Below are positions 24,626 through 32,939 of a stretch of DNA of 36,286 bases, piece by piece. The DNA comes from Bryobacterales bacterium (GTDB taxonomy: Bacteria; Acidobacteriota; Terriglobia; Bryobacterales; UBA6623), in NCBI GenBank assembly GCA_028819235.1, contig JAPPMC010000161.1, forward strand, positions 1-36,286. The letters are read 5' to 3'. The notes below the pieces were generated by a model that was given only the letters and a program-made list of their open reading frames with translations, searched no databases and was not told where the DNA came from. The first letter of the stretch is position 1; the number at the start of each line of letters is the position of its first letter. The position numbers and the translations under genes are program-made.

Positions 24626-26566
24626 CTACTCGCGGGTAAGTTCCACCGTTCCGCTGGCGAGGTCGACACTCTTGACCCGAAACGAGTGAATCGAGCCGGG
24701 CGTCAATGGCTCCAAGATCGGCGCGGTCGTGCCCTCGTGTGCGAAGGGAGACGGACTCTGCTCTCCCGGACTATTCCACGCGGACTCCAGCATGGTCTTC
24801 AGGGAACCCAAGTCCGAAGTCTGGCCCAGAGTGACGTCCCTGCGGTCGGCATTGCCAGTCGCGACTGTGCAGACTCCCGTCAGGCCGTCGCCGATTTCCA
24901 CCGTTACTTTGCTGCCATCAACGCTGAGCACCCGGCCGGTCACCATTTCGCCCGCGGTGACCTGGGCAAGCGCCACTTCCCGCTCGGTAGGCTCAAGCTG
25001 CTTCATTCCCACCTTGAGCCGACGCCTCGCAGTGTCGATCTCCAGAATCTTGACGCGCACCTGTTGCCCCTCGCGCAGCACCTCGGCAGGACTGTGCAGG
25101 CGCCGTTCGGAGGTGATGTCGGAAATGTGCAACAACCCGTCCACGCCGTCTTTGATCCCGATGAATGCGCCGAAGTGCAGGATCTTGCGCACCGTGCCGA
25201 CGGTCGTGCTGTTGACGGGGTGTTCCTCCCGTATCCGTTCCCAAGGGTCGCCGAGGGCTTCCTTCAAGCTCAACCCGATCCGGCGTCTCTTGGCGTCCAC
25301 GTTCTTGACGAGCACCTTGACGGTCTCTCCAACGCTCAGGATGTCCTCGGGATGGCGGATGCGTCGGGAATAGGCCAAGTCTGAGATGTGCACTAGCCCT
25401 TCGACGTCCGGCAGCACTTCGACGAAGGCGCCAAAGTGCTTAAGCTTGGTGACGCGGCCCTCCACCACCTGGTCGACTGCGAGTCGGTCGTTGACCGTGC
25501 TCCAAGGCTCCGGCTGCAGCTGCTTCAGCCCGACACCGACCCGCTGAAGTGAGCGGTCGACCTTAAGGATCTTCACCTCTAGCTGCTGGCCCACGCGCAG
25601 TTCCTCGGATGGGTCGTTCACGTGGCGCCAAGCGATGTCGCTGACGTGCAGCAGGCCGTCGATGCCCCCCAAGTCCACGAATGCACCGAAGTTCCGCAGG
25701 TTGCGCACCGTGCCGGTGATGACTTGGCCCACGGTCAAGCTGGCGATCGCTGCGGCGCGGCCCTTCTTTCGCTCTTCCATCAGCACGGCCCGACGGTCGA
25801 GGACGACGTTGCGATCCGCCCGATCCAGCTGAACGATCAATGCTTGGACCTCTTTTCCGACCAAGCCCTCCAATCCCTGTGGCGTCCGTTCTCCGGAGCG
25901 CGAGGCGGGCATGAAGGCCCTCACCCCGACATCCACCGCCAGCCCTCCCTTGGTGGTGCTAGTCACCTTCCCCAAGACGGGCTTGCCGTTGTTGAAGGCG
26001 GCCTCCAGGTGAATCCATCCGGCGGGACGCTGGGACTTGAGGCTGCTGAGTCGCAGGTAGCCTTGGTGTGACCGTCCGGTGACGACCACCTCAATGATTT
26101 CCCCGACCTTAGGCTGTTCGCCATCTTCGCGGCTTGGCTCAAACGGCAGAAAGGCTTCTGCCTTCTGGCCGATGTCGACGAACACGCCGTCGTGGCGCCG
26201 GCTCACCACGGTTCCTTGGACCAACTCCTCCAGGATCGGACGCCGTCCGCCGCGCGGCCGGCTATCCGTGGTCCGGATGATCTCCTCATAGGTGACCTCT
26301 TCGGGGATGTCGAGGTCGTCGTCATCGTCAAAGCCATCGTCGGGCGACGGCTCGCCTGGCATCGCTGGCATCGCGGGGATACCACGGGCCTCGACATGCG
26401 CGGGCCGAATGTGATGCGGAGCCGTCTCTGGGGCGGGTTCGGAGCTTTCCTCCTCGGATGCCGGGCTGGGCTCAGCCGGCGCCTCCGGGGAGTGTTGCTG
26501 CGATGCCTGCGCGCCGGTCTCCGCGGGCGCAGGCGGGCCTGGCAGCTCTGGTACGTCGGGGTTCAC
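24626..26566 (-). CDS. rpsA: S1-domain RNA-binding protein (ribosomal protein S1-like)
   Basis: The protein (646 aa from the GTG at 26566) is a chain of S1 RNA-binding domains. Six are visible at about residues 112-176, 194-260, 280-350, 366-436, 453-525 and 539-640, with the recurring FGAFVDLGGIDGLLHVSDI type core; the last is degenerate. In bacteria this protein holds mRNA on the 30S ribosome. The first 110 residues are unusual: proline- and glutamate-rich, then a run of acidic residues, so probably unstructured. GTG is preferred because AGGAGA stands about five bases before it; a TTG at 26584 begins the longer frame. It lies 160 bases after eno. The gene symbol is given by family, not certain. 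Confidence 0.87.
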   Translation of the reverse strand: MNPDVPELPGPPAPAETGAQASQQHSPEAPAEPSPASEEESSEPAPETAPHHIRPAHVEARGIPAMPAMPGEPSPDDGFDDDDDLDIPEEVTYEEIIRTTDSRPRGGRRPILEELVQGTVVSRRHDGVFVDIGQKAEAFLPFEPSREDGEQPKVGEIIEVVVTGRSHQGYLRLSSLKSQRPAGWIHLEAAFNNGKPVLGKVTSTTKGGLAVDVGVRAFMPASRSGERTPQGLEGLVGKEVQALIVQLDRADRNVVLDRRAVLMEERKKGRAAAIASLTVGQVITGTVRNLRNFGAFVDLGGIDGLLHVSDIAWRHVNDPSEELRVGQQLEVKILKVDRSLQRVGVGLKQLQPEPWSTVNDRLAVDQVVEGRVTKLKHFGAFVEVLPDVEGLVHISDLAYSRRIRHPEDILSVGETVKVLVKNVDAKRRRIGLSLKEALGDPWERIREEHPVNSTTVGTVRKILHFGAFIGIKDGVDGLLHISDITSERRLHSPAEVLREGQQVRVKILEIDTARRRLKVGMKQLEPTEREVALAQVTAGEMVTGRVLSVDGSKVTVEIGDGLTGVCTVATGNADRRDVTLGQTSDLGSLKTMLESAWNSPGEQSPSPFAHEGTTAPILEPLTPGSIHSFRVKSVDLASGTVELTRE

Positions 26567-26701
26567 TCGCTTCTCCTGCTCCAACCTAATTGTTTCACAC
26601 CCACGGTTGGCCCTACCGTCGCGTCGTGTAGAGCCTCGGTGGCGCTCCGCTGGGACAGGTGTCCTCTTGCGTGCATTGCCGGGCCCCGTTGAGCAATGAG
26701 A

Positions 26702-26731
26702 GGGTCTGCCGACCCGGTCTCTGACTCAGAG
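26702..26731 (-). terminator. Inverted repeats after eno
   Basis: Two small inverted repeats lie at the eno stop: CTCTGA/TCAGAG at 26719-26731 and GGGTC/GACCC at 26702-26715. Either could form a short hairpin, but stems are only five to six bases and there is no T-tract. Confidence 0.2.
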
Positions 26732-28012
26732 CCAGTCTCGGAACGCGTCGCGCCCCGCGTAAGTCGCCCGCGGGCCAAGTGCGGCCTCAATCTCCAGCAG
26801 CCTGTTGTACTTTGCGACGCGATCGCTGCGGCATGTCGAGCCGGTCTTGATCTGGCCACCGCCGCTCGAGACCGCCAGATCGGCGATGGTCGTGTCGGCT
26901 GTCTCGCCAGATCGGTGGGAAATGATGAACGTGTAGCCGTTGTCGCGGGCCATCTGGATGCAGTCCAGCGTCTCGCTGAGCGTGCCGATCTGGTTCAGCT
27001 TGATCAGGATGGAATTGCCCAACCCATCGGCGATCCCGGACGCGAAAATGCGCGGATTGGTCACGAACAGGTCGTCGCCGACCAATTGCAGCTGCTGTCC
27101 AAGGCGTTCCGTTCCGATCTTCCATCCCGCATGGTCCACCTCCGAGAATCCGTCTTCTAGGGAAAGCAGGGGGTAGCGTCCCGCCCAGTCCTCCCACATG
27201 GCCGACATGCCGGACGGATCGCGGCTGCTGCCGTCGGACTGGTCGAACACGTACAAGCCGTCGCTGCAGAACTCGCTGGCGGCGGCGTCCAGCCCGATGT
27301 ACACCTCGGAGCCCGGCGCATAGCCGGCCTTCTCGATGGCGGCCACGAGCAGCTCCATGGGCTCCTCGTTGGATCGCAGCTGGGGCGCGAACCCGCCCTC
27401 GTCCCCGACGGCGGTGTTGTACCCCTTGCCCTTGAGGATGCCCTTGAGGGTTTGGAAGATCTCGGCCGCGGACCGCAGCGCGTCGCGGAATGTCGAGAGG
27501 CCGACCGGAAGGACCATGAATTCCTGGATGTCGACGTTGTTGTCGGCATGCTGGCCACCATTGAGGATGTTGAACATGGGGACGGGCAGGGTGTAGCGGT
27601 CCCTGCGTGAGAGGTGCTCGAACAGCGGCATCGAGCGTTCCTTGGCGGTTGCGCGCGCCACGGCCAGCGACGCACCGAGTATGGCGTTCGCGCCCAAGCG
27701 GCCCTTATTGTCAGTGCCGTCAAGCTCGGTCAGCCGGCTGTCGACCGCCCGCTGGTCCTCGGGATCCATGCCAGTGAGCGCACCGTGGATCTCGGAGTTG
27801 ACGTTGGCGACGGCGGTCAGCACACCCTTGCCGCCGTAGCGCTGCGGATCGCCGTCCCGCAGTTCGACCGCTTCGTTGATTCCGGTGGAGGCTCCCGACG
27901 GGACCTTGGCAGATGCGGTGCAGCCGGACTCCAGTTCGCAGGTTGCCTGCAAGGTGGGGTTGCCTCGCGAGTCTAGGATCTCAAGGGCGCTTAGTCGGGA
28001 AATGGCTGACAT
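26726..28012 (-). CDS. eno: Enolase
   Basis: The 428-aa protein is a clear enolase. It begins ISRLSALEILDSRGNPT and carries GGQHADNNVDIQEFM, GDEGGFAPQL, LSLEDGFSEVD and ILIKLNQIGT with the catalytic lysine. The signature SHRSGETADTTIADLAVS with GQIKTGS near the C-terminus completes the active site. The enzyme converts 2-phosphoglycerate to phosphoenolpyruvate in glycolysis and may join the RNA degradosome in some bacteria. Its length is normal. The open frame runs to 28162, but the ATG at 28012 begins where enolases begin. It lies 160 bases upstream of the S1-domain gene and could be read through with it. Confidence 0.97.
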   Translation of the reverse strand: MSAISRLSALEILDSRGNPTLQATCELESGCTASAKVPSGASTGINEAVELRDGDPQRYGGKGVLTAVANVNSEIHGALTGMDPEDQRAVDSRLTELDGTDNKGRLGANAILGASLAVARATAKERSMPLFEHLSRRDRYTLPVPMFNILNGGQHADNNVDIQEFMVLPVGLSTFRDALRSAAEIFQTLKGILKGKGYNTAVGDEGGFAPQLRSNEEPMELLVAAIEKAGYAPGSEVYIGLDAAASEFCSDGLYVFDQSDGSSRDPSGMSAMWEDWAGRYPLLSLEDGFSEVDHAGWKIGTERLGQQLQLVGDDLFVTNPRIFASGIADGLGNSILIKLNQIGTLSETLDCIQMARDNGYTFIISHRSGETADTTIADLAVSSGGGQIKTGSTCRSDRVAKYNRLLEIEAALGPRATYAGRDAFRDWL

Positions 28013-28216
28013 AGGGTTCCCAAGGGGAGAGGAGCGGGCGTTGCCGCGATCCAAGATAGGCCAAGCCCGTGCGGGCTGGCTCAAGACCAGCGTAGCATCT
28101 CTATTTCGTGTTTTCGCCGTATGGCGGAAGGCCCCGCTGGGACACTCCGTGCCGAGCAGCACGCGCCGGAAGGCCCGTTCTGTGGGGCATGTTCGGACAC
28201 AGCAGGCGGCGGATTG

Positions 28217-29266
28217 TCACAGCCCCAAGTGGGTCCTTCCGTACTCCAGGCACTCGAGATTGTTCCTTTCCTCCACGCGCAAGCGCTCCCGTTCCGGCAG
28301 GTGCCCTATCCGAGGCAGGGGCCGTCCCTTCTTTCTGACAGTCCTCAACGTTGCCGCAAGGTCCCGGCCGGGCACGCGCCCCATGGTCGCCCAGTACTCC
28401 TTCTTCAGGCACGGCACCTTGAGAGGGTCACGGGTGATCATCTCAAGTGTGAATCGGACATCGGGCCGTGCGGCGCGGATCGTGTCGACGATCGCCTTCA
28501 GGTTTAGGCAGCCCTTCCCGAACGGAACCTCCGAGAGCAGGAATCCGTCGTCGTAGGCCTCCAATCCCATGTCCTTGAGATGCACGGCGAACGCGTAGGG
28601 GGCAAACGCGCGGGCGACCTCATGAGGGTCCTCCAACAGCGACATGTTGTTGCCGGTGTCGATGGTCACCCCTACTGCCTCGCTTTGGATCCGCTCTAGG
28701 CCACTGAGCATCTCGTCGATCCGCCAGTCCTTGTGGTTCTCGATTGCCAGTCGCACGTTGTGGCGGCGGAGGACTGGTTCGGCGCGGACCAGCGATTCCC
28801 AGCTTCGCTTGCCGAAATCCTTCCACTCCCCCAAGGTCTCGAATGTCTCGTAGCGCCGGCCTCCGAGCATCACTGTCCGAATCACCGACGCCCCAGCCGC
28901 CCGCGCCGCGCGGACCGTGCGCTCGAACCGGTCCAGGCTTCCGGCGTCGTCCTGCGGCAGCCGGGCCGAAACTTCGATGTACATGTTCGCCTTTTCGGCC
29001 TGCTCGCGCAGCCGGGCGGCGTAGGACTCCTCCAAGGAAGTGAGCGAAGCCTGTATGCCTCCGGCCCCCAGATCTCTGCAGTGCGCGAGAAAGCGCAGGG
29101 TCTCGGTGAACCTCGCCGCTGGATCGAGGGCTCGTTGCAGCATCGCCCGCTGCATGTAACAGGCCGTTCCAACTCCCATGCGGAACCGGGCATCGGTCGC
29201 CGGGGAGGGCATCGTCGCCGCCAGTCCCAGACCCGCCGTGAGGAATCGCCTGCGATTGGGATCCAT
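28217..29266 (-). CDS. Tat-exported sugar phosphate isomerase/epimerase-like TIM-barrel protein
   Basis: The 349-aa protein has a Tat-type start NRRRFLTAGLGLAATMP, then a TIM barrel of the xylose isomerase-like AP endonuclease 2 family (PF01261). Strands and putative metal ligands are visible in GAGGIQASLTSLEE, AIENHKDW, VTIDTGNNMSL, FAVHLKDMGL and FTLEMITRDP, where Glu, Asp and His residues would bind the metal. Such proteins act on sugars, but the substrate is unknown. The export signal is uncommon for classical isomerases yet frequent in Acidobacteria and Planctomycetes. ATG at 29266 is chosen because the twin arginines follow at once; the frame continues to 29503. Weak GAGAG before the start. 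Confidence 0.82.
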   Translation of the reverse strand: MDPNRRRFLTAGLGLAATMPSPATDARFRMGVGTACYMQRAMLQRALDPAARFTETLRFLAHCRDLGAGGIQASLTSLEESYAARLREQAEKANMYIEVSARLPQDDAGSLDRFERTVRAARAAGASVIRTVMLGGRRYETFETLGEWKDFGKRSWESLVRAEPVLRRHNVRLAIENHKDWRIDEMLSGLERIQSEAVGVTIDTGNNMSLLEDPHEVARAFAPYAFAVHLKDMGLEAYDDGFLLSEVPFGKGCLNLKAIVDTIRAARPDVRFTLEMITRDPLKVPCLKKEYWATMGRVPGRDLAATLRTVRKKGRPLPRIGHLPERERLRVEERNNLECLEYGRTHLGL

Positions 29267-29550
29267 GCGCGCCAGTCTCTCACACTCGTCAGGCCGCCGT
29301 GCACCTGTCGTCCGGCGGAGGCCGCGAAGGGCGAGCCCTATCTGCCGTTGCCGCCAGACGAGAGCAATCGTGTCTTGGAAGGGGCGCTGTGCGAGAGCAA
29401 ACCTCGCAATCGCTGGCGGTGAACTTGCTGGTCGGTGTTCCCACTGCATGCAATGGCCGAAGTGGCGCGGGCAGAGGGGGCGTTCCCCGATCCCACGGCG
29501 CACAGTTGGCGCTCAGTCCTGATCTCCGTCCAAGACTGGAAGAGTGCAAC

Positions 29551-29979
29551 ATGAACCGCATTTCAGGGATCGCGGTCGCAATCATCGCTTGTTGCGGAAT
29601 GGCCTCGGGCATCGAGTCCCGTACCGCCGTTCCAGTCTTCGTCGACCAGACCAACGGCGATGGCGGTCAGATGAGCGACACCGTCCAGCTGGAGCTGATG
29701 AAGCGCATCGGCCTGATCAAGGCAACGGTCGACATTGTGCGGCGTCCCGCGTACACCCGCTACGTCCTTGAGGTCTCGATCTCGTACCAGTGCGACTGGA
29801 GGAGGCGAACGATCTGTAAGACCGAGCGAGCCACGGCCGTGGCGTTTGCGATGGCCCACGACAATTGCGTGCGGCTCGTTCACAGCAAGCTAGAGGGCGA
29901 CCGGGACATGTTCGGCGACGCGGACGGTGTGATCGAAACCAAAAAAATGGCGGCCTCGTTCAAGGAGGCGCAGGCCTAG
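29551..29979 (+). CDS. Small secreted hypothetical protein, 142 aa
   Basis: An ATG at 29551 with GGAAGAG about seven bases before it gives a 142-residue protein. Residues 1-20 form a short signal peptide (MNRISGIAVAIIACCGMASG). The mature part includes TVQLELMKRIGLIKATVD, YTRYVLEVSISYQCDWRRR and KTERATAVAFAMAHDNCV, with three cysteines that could form disulfides after export. I do not recognise a family. It stands between the divergent TIM-barrel gene and the convergent GNAT gene without a partner, so there is no operon context. Confidence 0.7.
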   Translation: MNRISGIAVAIIACCGMASGIESRTAVPVFVDQTNGDGGQMSDTVQLELMKRIGLIKATVDIVRRPAYTRYVLEVSISYQCDWRRRTICKTERATAVAFAMAHDNCVRLVHSKLEGDRDMFGDADGVIETKKMAASFKEAQA

Positions 29980-30186
29980 AAAAAGCCGGCTGAACAGCGG
30001 CCCACCGTGTCTAGAAGAGGGGGCGCTCATCGAGTTGTCCCTGTCGCGCGGAGTGGAGAGATCGACGATAGCGCCGCCAGAATCCAAGAGGCAGCAAGGA
30101 CCCAAGCCCGCGGAGACTAGTGCTTCCGCCGAGTTCGGCAGCCCGGGCTGAGGTTTGACAGCCCTACTTGGTGACCGACATTGCGG

Positions 30187-30645
30187 CTAGGAGGTGTCCT
30201 GCTTCCGGTTGTAGCGGATGAACGGCGTCAGTTCGCCGATACGGTCGTAGAGGCGCCGTGCTCTGGTGTTGAAGTGCTGTGTGGTCCAGTACACCAGAGG
30301 GCAACCGGCCGAGTCGGCCTCCGAGTAGACCGCTTCCATCAGCGCCCTCCCGACACCCGTACCGCGCTCCGGCGCTCCGACGTATAGGTCTTGCAGATAG
30401 CAAACGTTCTCAACCCTCCAGCAGTGCCGATGGAAGAGGTAGTGAGCAATCCCGACAATGCGGTCGCCCCGAATCCCCACCAAGCACCCGAACTCGTTCG
30501 GCCTTCCCGACAGCAGGCGCTCGAAGGTCGTCGAGTACACGGACTCGGTGACTGCCGTCTCGTAGAACTCCAGATATTCGGTCCACAGTCGACGCCAGGC
30601 GTTCTTGTCCTTGGCCGCCAAGGGGCGAACTCTGGTCTCATCCAT
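30187..30645 (-). CDS. GNAT-family N-acetyltransferase
   Basis: The 152-aa protein has the GNAT fold (PF00583). After an N-terminal helix region ending in TTFERLLSGRPNEF, the GIAHYLFHRH strand leads to YLQDLYVGAPERGTGVGRAL, where RGTGVG is the acetyl-CoA pyrophosphate-binding loop (Q/RxxGxG/A). The C-terminal HFNTRARRLYDRIGE is the usual final helix. It moves an acetyl group from acetyl-CoA to an amine of unknown identity in the cytoplasm. Length is normal and the ATG at 30645 is the only good start. It has no operon partner. Confidence 0.9.
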   Translation of the reverse strand: MDETRVRPLAAKDKNAWRRLWTEYLEFYETAVTESVYSTTFERLLSGRPNEFGCLVGIRGDRIVGIAHYLFHRHCWRVENVCYLQDLYVGAPERGTGVGRALMEAVYSEADSAGCPLVYWTTQHFNTRARRLYDRIGELTPFIRYNRKQDTS

Positions 30646-30800
30646 ATGTCCAACGTAGCAATGGGGTTGGGACGGATCGGCCCGGATTGATCAGGCCGGT
30701 GGCCCAAGCAGATGGGGATGTGAAACAGTCAGGGACGTGTGCGACCATTACGCTTCGGCCGGCGGCTCCTGCCGGTCGTCAGAGTGGGGGATCGAACGGC

Positions 30801-32561
30801 ATGACGGCATCTGGAATTGGGGGCTTTGGGTGTGCGAGCGTTGCGCTATGCGCGCTTTGGCCGGTTTCGACGGCAGCCCAGGGACCCGTTCCCGCTCCGG
30901 ACCTCATTCTGCACCGGGGAAACATCGTCACGGTGGACGCCCAATTCTCTATCGCCGAAGCGGTGGCAGTCCGCGGGGACCGCATCGTCGCCGTTGGCAC
31001 CGACTCCGCCATTCGGTCCATGGCCGGTCCGGAGACTCGCATTCTTGACCTGCAAGGAAAGACCGTGCTGCCGGGCCTAGCCGACACGCACACCCACCCG
31101 CTCGGTGCGGCGCTGTACGAGTTTGACCACGAGGTGCCGGAGATGGAGACGATCGCGGATGTCCTCGACTATTTCCGCCAGCGGGCCCGGATCGTGCCGA
31201 GAGGGGAGTGGATCCGGCTCCAGCAGGTATTCATCACGCGCCTGCGCGAGCAGCGCTACCCGACGAGGGCCGAACTGGACGGGGCCGCACCGGACAACCC
31301 GGCCTATTTCCGCACGGGGCCAGATGCTTCGCTCAACTCGCTGGCGCTTGAGTTGAGCGGAATCGATCGGGACTTTCGGATCCCGCAAGGCTCTTTGGGG
31401 CGCATCGAGCGCGACGCGGGCGGGAATCCGACGGGCATTATCCGCAGCGGTGCCCACCTGATCAAGTTCCAAGAGAGCCAGCGACAGCCCGCCAGATCCG
31501 ACAGGATGAAGCGTCTGCGCGAGTTGTTCGCTGCGTACAACCAGGTTGGCCTGACGAGCATCGCTGACCGAAACGCGAGCCCGGAGGCCCTTGATCTCTA
31601 CGAGGACCTGCTATCCGACGGCCACCTGACCGTACGTGTCTTCGTAAGCCATGCCATCAACGCGCAGGAGCCGCTAGAGGATATCGAGGCGACAATCGCA
31701 AAGTTGGTCCGTCACCCGCGCCATCGCCGAGGACCGATGCTTTGGCTGCGGGGCATCAAGTTCTTCATGGACGGGGGCATGCTCACGGGCTCAGCGTACA
31801 TGCGCGAGCCTTGGGGCGTTAGCGATGTCTACTCGATCACAGACCCGGACTATCGTGGGCTGCGGTTCGTGCCCCCGGGCAAGGCGTATGCGATCTCGCG
31901 CCTCGCATTGGCGAGCGGCCTCCAGCCAACGGCTCATTCCGTCGGCGACGGCGCCGTCCATGCGCTGATCGATGCATACTCCGAAGTGAACGACGAGTTT
32001 CGCGTGCGCGACCTGCGACCTTGTATTACGCACTCGAACTTCATGAGCCCGGAGGCGATCGAGCGAATGGCGGAGATCGGCATCGTCGCCGACCTTCAGC
32101 CCGCTTGGCTGGAGCGCGACGGGGCGACCCTCCTGAAGCAGTTCGGCGAGGCCCGCTTGCGGTTCTTCCAGCCCTACACAAGCCTCAAGCAGGCCGGAGT
32201 GGTAGTAGGCGGCGGGTCAGACCACATGCAGAAGATCGGCAGCATGCGCTCGATCAATCCCTATAACCCATTCTTCGGGATGTGGATCGCCCTTACTCGC
32301 CAGCCGCGCTGGACCGAGAACGTGTTGCAGCCCCAGCAGCGGATTTCCCGAGAGGACGCGATCCGGCTATACACGATCAACAACGCCTTCATCACGTTCA
32401 GCGAGCACGACAAGGGCTCGCTCGAAGTCGGCAAGCTTGCGGACCTGATCGTGCTGGACCGCGATATTCTCACTTGCCCCTTGGAAGAGGTTAAGGACAT
32501 TCAGGTCGATCGCACATATTTGGGGGGCACTCTCGTCTTCGCTCGGGGACCCGCAGACTGA
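30801..32561 (+). CDS. Secreted amidohydrolase (amidohydrolase_3/YtcJ-like)
   Basis: The 586-aa protein starts with a signal peptide (residues 1-27) and belongs to the amidohydrolase superfamily, YtcJ-like branch. LILHRGNIVTVD and VAVRGDRIVAVG form the N-terminal beta sandwich, PGLADTHTHP holds the HxH metal ligands, ITHSNFMSPE and GGGSDHMQKI carry later His and Asp ligands, and GKLADLIVLDRD ends the domain. It probably hydrolyses an amide or ester bond in a small molecule outside the cytoplasm; the substrate is unknown. GGGGGA precedes the ATG at 30801 by about nine bases. The frame extends upstream to 30687, but without family features. A hairpin follows the stop. Confidence 0.9.
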   Translation: MTASGIGGFGCASVALCALWPVSTAAQGPVPAPDLILHRGNIVTVDAQFSIAEAVAVRGDRIVAVGTDSAIRSMAGPETRILDLQGKTVLPGLADTHTHPLGAALYEFDHEVPEMETIADVLDYFRQRARIVPRGEWIRLQQVFITRLREQRYPTRAELDGAAPDNPAYFRTGPDASLNSLALELSGIDRDFRIPQGSLGRIERDAGGNPTGIIRSGAHLIKFQESQRQPARSDRMKRLRELFAAYNQVGLTSIADRNASPEALDLYEDLLSDGHLTVRVFVSHAINAQEPLEDIEATIAKLVRHPRHRRGPMLWLRGIKFFMDGGMLTGSAYMREPWGVSDVYSITDPDYRGLRFVPPGKAYAISRLALASGLQPTAHSVGDGAVHALIDAYSEVNDEFRVRDLRPCITHSNFMSPEAIERMAEIGIVADLQPAWLERDGATLLKQFGEARLRFFQPYTSLKQAGVVVGGGSDHMQKIGSMRSINPYNPFFGMWIALTRQPRWTENVLQPQQRISREDAIRLYTINNAFITFSEHDKGSLEVGKLADLIVLDRDILTCPLEEVKDIQVDRTYLGGTLVFARGPAD

Positions 32562-32939
32562 CTCACTCTCTAGCCGCAGATGCCGCAGCGGCTAGGCGGG
32601 GCGAAGAGGCCTGCCTTCTGGCGTCGGGTCACGGGACAACGCCGCTGGCAAGGGCCGGGATCACTGGGTTGGCTTCTTGGTCTGTCCAATGATGAACGGA
32701 TCGATTGACCGTCCCGCATTACGTGCGACGACCCGTCCGCGCGGGTCAGCTCATGCCGACCGCTAGCCTACTTCCGATTAGGCGGTCCCATGATCCAGGC
32801 TGTCGAATCTTGCGCCAGCGCCTCAAGCATTTCGGGACGTTGGCTGGCCAAGCGCCATTGGTGCCTCAATCGTCCCCACGGCGCCTTGTCCTGTTGTAGC
32901 CTTACAGTGGTGGCACCCTCCGTACGGCCCCCAAATCCC
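32562..32939. other. Intergenic region before DUF1549/DUF1553 gene
   Basis: About 380 bases with an 8-base-stem hairpin at its start and no convincing gene. The long frame of the next gene opens at 32790, but the signal peptide begins only at 32940. Confidence 0.4.
32570..32595 (+). terminator. Hairpin after amidohydrolase gene
   Basis: CTAGCCGC (32570-32577) pairs perfectly with GCGGCTAG (32588-32595) over a 10-base loop, nine bases after the amidohydrolase stop. No T-tract follows, so it is only a possible terminator. Confidence 0.4.

Noticed and set aside
23626..24669. 347-codon minus-strand frame opposite the glycine-rich gene
   Set aside because: Shadow of the repetitive coding sequence; the plus-strand frame has a signal peptide and family-like start.
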